From the NCBI RefSeq assembly GCF_000003815.2, contig NC_049988.1:12767932-12831931 (forward strand): a stretch of DNA of 64,000 bases, given 5' to 3'. Below the pieces are notes generated by a model. It did no database searches and was not told the DNA's origin. It saw only the letters and a list, made by a program, of their open reading frames with translations. Position numbers and translations under genes: made by a program. How positions within the stretch are numbered: the stretch's first letter is position 1; every line of letters begins with the position of its first letter. This stretch comes from Branchiostoma floridae. Taxonomy: Eukaryota > Chordata > Leptocardii > Amphioxiformes > Branchiostomatidae. This document shows positions 42,001 through 51,000 of this stretch, one piece after another.

Positions 42001-45000
42001 AAATATATCTTTCGTGTTGGGGTCTGGCAGGATGGCTGTAGAAAGGTTCTCGAAGGCCCTTGATCACAGGGAGGAGAACCTACTAGTAGAGATTGATGAC
42101 CACTGTCACCACAGGTAGCCAGCTACAACACACCACAGTTGGTCAGCAGGCTATCACAGTAGCGAATCAGGTACTTAGTGGTCACTGTTATGGATTCAAA
42201 AAAGTACAGTTGGGGGTGTTTAACCAATCATGGCAGGGGTGTAATTACCTCCTGCTGATCCTGTGTTGTTCTATTGGTGGGGTTTTTTGCCCACTATAAG
42301 GGGCAAAATTGAGGAGTTCCTATCCCATCCGGCCAGACCCCTGCACAATAGATACTTGAGATCGGGCTGGGGTTTGGTAACCGCAGGCTAGGAACAAAAT
42401 GATTCTTGTTACTTTCTTTGCAAAGTTTAAGCAGAGTTTGTGTCTACGATCAGAAAATACATTATGTTACAGTTTTTCGCTCACTGTGATTTGCTCATCA
42501 CTGCAAACTTAGTTCCTGAGTATAATGCTAAGCCTTGTTCTGTCATCTGCCTGCTGCGTAGGCCTTTTGCTCCAACTGAGAAGGAATTAAACTACTTTAA
42601 ATTTAGTATAATCGTGGCAAACTGGAATCTCCAGAAACTTTATGCCGCCAGATAGCACAGTCAGTATTTCATACTAGATAGCATCTTTTTACATGTACAT
42701 GATTAATAGTCTGACTGTGAGAAGGGTTTAGAGGATTGTTCTTTTAATATATAGATTATGACCCAGCTGTGTTGAATAAATATTAAACATAAGATAATAT
42801 ATTAGTAAGTAGATACTATTAGTCATGATACATGTAATTGCATAGTTTAATAACATAATAGATAGAAAGTAACATTGTTGGCCAATAATTTAATTTCTAG
42901 AATCCAATTCAATTCAATGATTGCAAAGAAACTCTCATATCATTCAAGACTGACAAATATCTTGCATCTAGCTTAGTTAATATGCATCTAGGATGTAGAG
43001 AGAAGTTTACAATGTGTCCAACCTTTTCTGTCTTTGGCTATATAATAGGCAGAAAGTAACATTTATCAACTGAAACTCAATTTCTGAGTTTTACATTTCA
43101 AGAATCAGTAGTTGATGTATATATTTGATTTGAATCAGTTCATAACTGACAAATTTGTCTCATCTTTTTTGTATAATTTTTTTTTCAGAGCCAAAGTTTG
43201 AAATTTTTCCTACCTTGGTTTTCTATCTTGGGCTGTTTTTATTATAAAACTTTTTAGTTAGTCAATTTATTAGTCATGTTCAAGAATCAGTATCATCAAA
43301 TCAGCTCAACACTGATAAATTTGCATCATCTAGTGTGAGAAAAAGGGCCAAAGTTTGCAATTTTTTAAAACCGCAAGGCCATTTATGGGCTGCCACAGTC
43401 TGTGGAAGAAGGTAACATTATGATCGTAAAACAATCCGTCATTCTAAGTGACACGGGTCTTGAATCCATTCTGTTCTATATATATAGCTACTGTAGTTTC
43501 AATAAGCACTCTACTGGTCATAGAGGTTTTCCCTGTGGCATTGCTTTTCATTAGTGTTTTTTGTCAGATATGGGTTCTGCCTGGCCTAGTTGTTAAGAAT
43601 AGCAACATCAATATTACCCGTGGGGCTTATATACGTATGCCCATGAGTTTCCTGTATATCCCATATAATCTGTCACAATCGCCACAAAACATCTGCCAGT
43701 GCTCAGACTACATTTTTCTAGGTCACTCCATATTGCATACATTAGCAAACCACTTTGAGAACGAGAAATAATGGCTTCGGAAATTAAGTTTTGAAGGCCC
43801 TCCTGTGAGGTTTTACATGTGACGTCAGTGGGTGAGTAGAAAGAGACATTAAGGGACGCCGTCATCCAATTTTTAGCTTTGATTCCCAACTGTAGACGCT
43901 GTGTCTTAAGAAATGGGAAAGGCAGTCTTAACACAACTTTCCTCACTCCAAGCAGGCGTAGATGGGTTAGTATACATAGTGCTACATGACTTTGGCAAGG
44001 AGGAGGTACAATCATGTAAAAGGTGCCAGGTAGAAGCAAAGGGATGAGCTCCACCTTTCAATTCCATGCCCCCCNNNNNNNNNNNNNNNNNNNNNNNNNN
44101 NNNNNNNNNNNNNNNNNNNNNNNNNNNNNNNNNNNNNNNNNNNNNNNNNNNNNNNNNNNNNNNNNNNNNNNNNNCTTGTTATCACCAAGCACAGTAGGGG
44201 CATCTTCTCTGGATAGTTTTAAAGAACGCTTGCAGATAGATGTGCAAAAGTTAGGTGTGACGGATTGTTCAGTGTAATATAACCAGCTGCTGCTGCACCG
44301 CGTGCCTGCAAAGCTGGTGTGTTACGCCGAAGGGCGGTTATACAGTTAAGCTCCTAGGCTGAAGAGCTCCTTTTCCACCCATGTTAATTGGCCTTTTTTA
44401 AACTTTTTTTTTTTTTAAATGGTGTGTAATGCAGCCCTAATGCTCAAGATGCTGAGTGTATTTATCAATATTAACTGTCAACCCAGCAAAGCCTTCTATG
44501 AATAGTATAGTACAGCATTGGTGCCGGACGGAGGTAGCTTTACTGCCTTTAGTTACAAAATGTGGCTATATCAGTCAATGCACCAATCCAGCATTGCAAA
44601 GCGCTTTCACAAAAGCCCCTAAACCAATTTTCATTCAAACAACCTCCTGACATTCCTATTCAATACATCTTAAGGGAGAACTTGTTTGATATCTGCTTCC
44701 ACCTCAGCGTCTTATTCGAATTACAACCGTTACGACTTGTTTTTCCCGCGAGGGTTTTTTCTGGCGTCATCAATACGTTCACTCGAGAACATCGCCTCAT
44801 GAACCGTGTTCGCTACAGGCGGCAGGATTTGAGATTGATTTTACAATGTTGACCTAGATGTGTCAGTAGAATAGAAGAGTGCAGTGCATTGTTGGCCTTT
44901 GCTGTGTATTGTAGTTTATAGGTATCATCTGTAGATAACTGTGTGATAAATTTCACTGTATGTTGGCCCCTTGTGGTTTTAGTTTTGAAATTGATGTTTC

Positions 45001-48000
45001 AATTACAGAATGTAACAACTTGGCTGGCCCACATCTGTCAGTTCAGTGGCAAGTTTTATTGCGGCTAATACTATCTTCAGTACTTATCAAGTTGTTATTC
45101 ACATGTAACCTTCAGATTTGTAAAGATGTCCCTGTACAATGTACATTTTGTAGCTCAGTTGGTAGCAACTTTATAGTCGAGCTCCTGGTTCCTATTAGTT
45201 GGTAACTGGGAGACTATGGTTCAATCCTCAGATATAGGGCATCTCGGTTGGGGCTGCACTAATCTTTCAGAAGGGCGATGAAATGGGGGTCCTGTGTACA
45301 AGTAGGTGGCTTGAGCATGTCAAATGCAAAGGGCTATAGCAACCCTTATTGTAAAAGCGCTACAGTAACTGAAATAACAACTTAAGCAAATTCTCTGCTC
45401 CATGTGACACAAGCACTTCAGGGGTTTGAACGAGTGACAAACTTCGGCAAACAACTTGACAATGTAGGACTAAAAATGAAAGGCCTGGCGTTTTGATCTA
45501 CATTTTTTTTTTTTTAGTATTTCAAAATACTCTCAGACTGGTATTGCAAGACAGTATTTTTTTTAAAAGTTGAGGTCTTGTTTTAAGTTTTTCAAGGAAA
45601 CTAAATTAAATGTTCATGGTGTCATTTCTTTGTGGTGAGGTTTGTTTGTGAATAATATCCATTGCCAGAAGCTTTCAACATAATGATTTATAATTGTGAA
45701 TCTCTGGTATTTGGTATGTGTAGTTCTAGGCAAGACCATATTCAATTTATTTGGCTTTCTATGATATACTGCAACAGTTACTGTGCATAGCTTAAGATTT
45801 ATTACGGCCGCGTGGCGCGTTGGTACACCCGATCCCTCGATCTCGGAAGTTAAGCAACGCGCGGTCCGGACAGTGCTTGGATGGGGGACCAACCAAGGAC
45901 GTCCAGATTGCTGTAGCCTCACGAAGCTTTCAACGAAATCGTCTTCCGGGAGGGACGTAAAACGGGGGTCCCGTGCTCGAGGAGGTGCCTCGACCACGTT
46001 AAACAGCCTCATTACTCAACACATTGGGTACCTGCCTATGGCACTGGCTGCAAATACACCCGATATTATTATTATTATTATTATTATTTTGACACACATA
46101 TCAGACTATTGTGGTCAAATTGCAAGTGACAACATTAACTTTTAATGTATGGTCATTACATTTTCGACTCATCTGCCAATAAACACCTTCAGATTAGACT
46201 TTCTCACAATCAGTCAATGTCTTCATCCCCCCTCTAGGGAGTATTGATCTTAAGAGTGGCAAAACTCCCGACGACAGATAGTCGATTGATGATCCCTCTG
46301 GAAATAGCACCGGGTGTCAATTTCATCAGTTCTTAATGTATATTCAATGCTTTCTAATGGGAAGGAAAACTTCTGGGATCTTTCAACTTTGTTGCTGACT
46401 CTTCATAAAGAAGCAGCTCTTGGACTCTTGAACAGTCTGACTAAGTGTCAGATTGGTGTAATTTAATACATCGCAAAAGAGCGATAACCTAAGTTTTGAT
46501 TTTTGTGTAACTCACAATAATTATTGCTGTTCTTACCTTTTTTTTTTGGTTTGAGGACACGAAATTTTTCAATTTCTAGCACATTACGAATTTGATTTTG
46601 TGTTTTCTCGGGTTGGTAACCGTTTAATACACATGTAACTCAAAGAATACAGGAACCATGATCTCAACTCTCCTATCACCCCCAAGCTTTCGGCCCTCGG
46701 GCAAATTCCTACCCACAGTCAAGCTGGTACCACGAGTGATACATAATGCACCGTGTTGTGTTGTATACATGTACGTCAATCATGTACTAGTCATGTTCTA
46801 AAATACTATCAATGGTACAAATGTATTGTGTTGGTTTGATGGTTAGGGTGTTTTGCTTTTAATGGTTAGGGTGTTTAGCCTAGAACCAGAGTTCCTGAGC
46901 TCAAATCCTTTGTCTTGATCGTGACTGTTTTGCCACTGATGTGCCCTTGAAAAAGGTACTTAATGCGACTTTACTCTACACCCAGGTGTAAAAGTGGGTA
47001 CTACCTTACTTCGGTTGGGAAATTAGCAGGCAGTGAAGAGTGAGGGTTGGGCTCCGCCTTCCATTAAAGTGCTCTTTACATGACACTAAAAGCTCACTGC
47101 CTAGCCTGGGTACCATCCGGAATATAGTTCGCTCTGGCATTTATTATACACTATATACAGTCGCTTCTCACTCTGACGATCATTATACAATATCATATAC
47201 TGTCGCCTCTCTGCTGTTTCGTCAGGCATCCTTGACTACATTAACCTCTGGAATTGGCAAAAATTTTGGACGAGGGCGCTGATTGGTCCCTACATCTGAG
47301 CGAAGTAAGAAATGGGTTCCAGTGCTTGTTCGAACAGGCGTTCCAACATCCAAAAAAGCCCTCCGTTTGCTTGGGGTAAGGGCCTGTTGTCATTAGTGTC
47401 ATCAAACGAGCACTCTAGAACTCATTCCAGATTAGTTCGCTCATTAGCTGACGTAACCACCATAGGGTTTGAATATGCAGGTCTTCAGATGGATAGCAGA
47501 AGCGAACATAGGAGCGAACTACTACCCGGATAGTAACCAGGCTAATAAGTTTCCATACCTTTTTTTAATGCCATGGTTTCAAAACTAGTGCCAAAGGTCA
47601 TAGCTGCCCAAATCCCCAGGACCCATGCCAATTATCGAAACCCTTTTTTTTGTTCAGCAATTCCTCCCCTTGCAATAATGATCACGACAACATGCCTGGT
47701 TACAGCTCATTATTAACCTCTACTCTTTGATTAATGGACTCATTAGTTGTTGTAGAATTTCCCAGCTGGGCTCATTTTGGTACACACCAGTTGCATGCTG
47801 TAGATTGTCAGAACATACAGAATGTTTAATGAGTTTATAGATTGTGGACCTTAAGACAGCATGTTTAAATCAATAGAAAATCCCTATACATCTGTCTTCT
47901 TGACATTTTAGAAAACTATTCCTATGCTTATTGATAAGCAATTAGATATTTCAAATAATTGGGCTCATTTTGGTACACACCAGTTGCATGCTGTAGATTG

Positions 48001-51000
48001 TCAGAACATACAGAATGTTTAATGAGTTTATAGATTGTGGACCTTAAGACAGCATGTTTAAATCAATAGAAAATCCCTATACATCTGTCTTCTTGACATT
48101 TTAGAAATCTATCCCAATGTTTAAGGAATTAGATATTAATTTTTCAAATAATTGTGAGCAGGATTTTGATTTGTTTTACAAGAAAACAGGCTGAGTGCAG
48201 TGTATGGTGATTAATTATGTAGAACTAGACTAAAAATTATGATAATCCATCAGCACCTTCTTGAGTTATTCTCATCCAAAGTTCAACACTAAACTGACCA
48301 CTGCAGTTTTAAATAAAACACTAGGGGGCCAAACTTACAGCACTACTCTCTGCCCAAAGAGCCACATGCCAAAGAGCCAATTTGAAAACACAATACAGAG
48401 GCTGGTGGTTATAAAATCCTCTCAATGATTTGTAGCTATAGGATGTTTTGTAGATGATACATTAACTTTTTTCTACATAATAATAGACTTGATAGCAAAA
48501 ACACATTTAAACATTCCATGTATTTACATATTGCAACAGCCACAATACAGCGTCTTGTTAGCCAGCCTAAATGGTAGAAAACTATTGTAGTGGACTGTAT
48601 AATGGAAGAGGACAATATTTCAGCTGCCACACCAAATACACTTTTAGGACAACATCGTTACTGTCCTTAATCTTTCTTATTTGCTTATTTTCTGGTAGCT
48701 TTTAGCTCTGCTGCAATTTGATCCCTTCCCTGATGAAATATTCTCACCCCCTTAGTAGAGGATGAAACTCCCTTTTGAAGCATATCCAATACTGATGAAT
48801 ACTAATCCTCCTCTGTCCAGTTCAATTTGAATGGCATTGCCAAATCTTACACTTGAAAGTCTTCAATCAAGCTAACTCTAGCCATGAAAGCTGTACCCAA
48901 ATTAGTTTACTTCCGCCCTGGTTTGCTGCTGCCCTGTCATTAGGCACACCAATTTTGTTGTTTCTGGAATTAGTCCCGACCCTATTTTCTCTGATTTGAA
49001 AAAAAAACTTTTCAAATTGATGGCCACACCTTGTGTTGACAAAATTTTGCAATAAGCTGCACGTGCCTATTTTGTTATGTACGTTTATTATTTTTCTTTT
49101 TAAACATTGGACTTTGCTACAAGGGACCCATTTTTTTTGTTAATGTTGAAAGATTAGTTTAGGTTTTCCTGTCCGATCTCTCCTATTCCTGACTTTTTGA
49201 AAAGGTTCTTTTCAATCGACCGACTCAATTTTTTTCTGAAAAATTCCGAGAAGCAACAATTGAAATTGGTGTGGCCTTAGCTAGATTGGAGCATGACTGC
49301 GTTTTTCAAAACCTTCATGAAAATGGAGGTTACGTTTAACTTATCAACATATTAAGTATATAATATGTGTGTGTCTGAGTGTGTGTGTCTGTGTGTGTCA
49401 ACACCATCTCGTGAAGGGCTGGATGACTTTTCATGAAATCACATTGTCTGTTATGTCTATTATTATTATTATTATTACGTTCTGATAATATCTCTTGCCC
49501 CAACCCTGATATATCACCTTTTTCATTGGCTTTGACAGATTTTAAAAAATATCAGAAAACAGATTTACTGTTATCATTGAATGCCGACAAAATAATGAAG
49601 ACTAATGGGAAAAAAACATAGAATGAAGAGTCTATAATTGTTTGGTATACCATGCATAACTCTGTGTGTTTATATGCATCATGACCACTTACTGTAAATG
49701 CGTGGGGATTAACTTTCACAACAGCAGGAAAATAGAGCGTTCGCAGTGGTTTTAAATTCGCGCTAGCGCCATCCCACAAACTTATTTTATAGTACTGTAG
49801 TCGCATACTGTATTATGAATATTTGCAGTGGTTTTAAGTTCTGGGTTCGGCAGCCACCACGAAAACCAAAAATATGAAACCACCGCAAAAGTCTCTGCAT
49901 ATTATTTTTGATACCAAAGACAGCTTCATTTTTGACAATCAATTTTTTTGTTCCCAAAGGATGTCATCCATATTATCAAATCAACAAGGCCTAATAGGGA
50001 CAGGAAAGACCACCTTTCCACCTTTGAAAATAAGCTTCAACTTTGACATTATTCGGATTGCAGCTGTAACAATACAAAGCAGAGCACCAATCAGTTATTG
50101 CTAGTGTCATACACACAATACCAAACATATCCTATACAGCACTAACAAGCTTTCCTTTTTTGCCCACATACTGCGATCACTGTACACTGCATCCATAGGT
50201 CAGCCATATTACTTTTCAAAACAATCCCATAAACTGGCTGAAAGTTTCCTTGAGTAACAATAATTGGTCTCTTGAGATACTCAGCCCAGTATTGCTGGTA
50301 GAAAGTTTTGCTTTCATACCCAGATGATGAATATATTAAGAAGAATAAACTTCAAAGCAAAGGAAAAGAGACTACTATATAATGGTTTATCTTTAAAGCC
50401 AGATTTTTTTAGAATGTTTGAACATTTATCAGATACTAACAGCAGGCCACTATTGTCATTTATCTGCAATTCAAAAGGCCCTGTTTTGTTTTGATCTCGG
50501 GTTTGAAGACAAACCCACAGGCTTTGAGGTGGTCATGAAAGAGATTTGTGCAGATATGATTGTCTTGTTTTGCAATTCAGTCCATTTTTCTCCAGATACA
50601 TAGAAGGGATAGAAAAAGATATTCTTGCGAAAGTGGTGTTTAATGCTTGAATGGTGCTGCATTGATGCCGGATTTTTGTATAATGGTATAATGGCGTTTT
50701 ATCACTAATTTCACCTCAGTCAAATCTGGCACCAATGCTGCACTTTACTATTCATTCAAGGTTTTGCTAGGTCATTAATACTATATAATATATATATAAT
50801 AACAGTTCATAATAACTCTGAAATTATTAAAGTTGGCAGATGGCTTCAATACTACGCACAAAATCTTGAGCAGTGTATCCCTGTCATCTTTCTCTTGGTT
50901 TATGCTTGGATAATGACTAGAAATCGATCACCGTATTTAATTCAATATTTTTAGCTATTTGCAAAATTAATGGAGACGTTTTAAACAGGCCCCCTTAGCT

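Noticed and set aside
43614-44054. 146-codon minus-strand frame, the longest unassigned one
   Set aside because: No recognisable family, Cys/Leu-rich mixed composition, overlaps a SINE-like body; chance open frame is more likely.
44012-44277. Frames spanning the N run
   Set aside because: Unknown bases cannot be translated; only the LINE-like part after the gap was kept.
45149-45235. Functional tRNA gene (TAGCTCAGTTGGTAG box)
   Set aside because: The head does not fold as a tRNA and is followed by a SINE body shared with other copies.
45803-45925. Functional 5S rRNA gene
   Set aside because: Too many substitutions and indels against 5S, no terminator T-run at its end, and it continues into a SINE tail.
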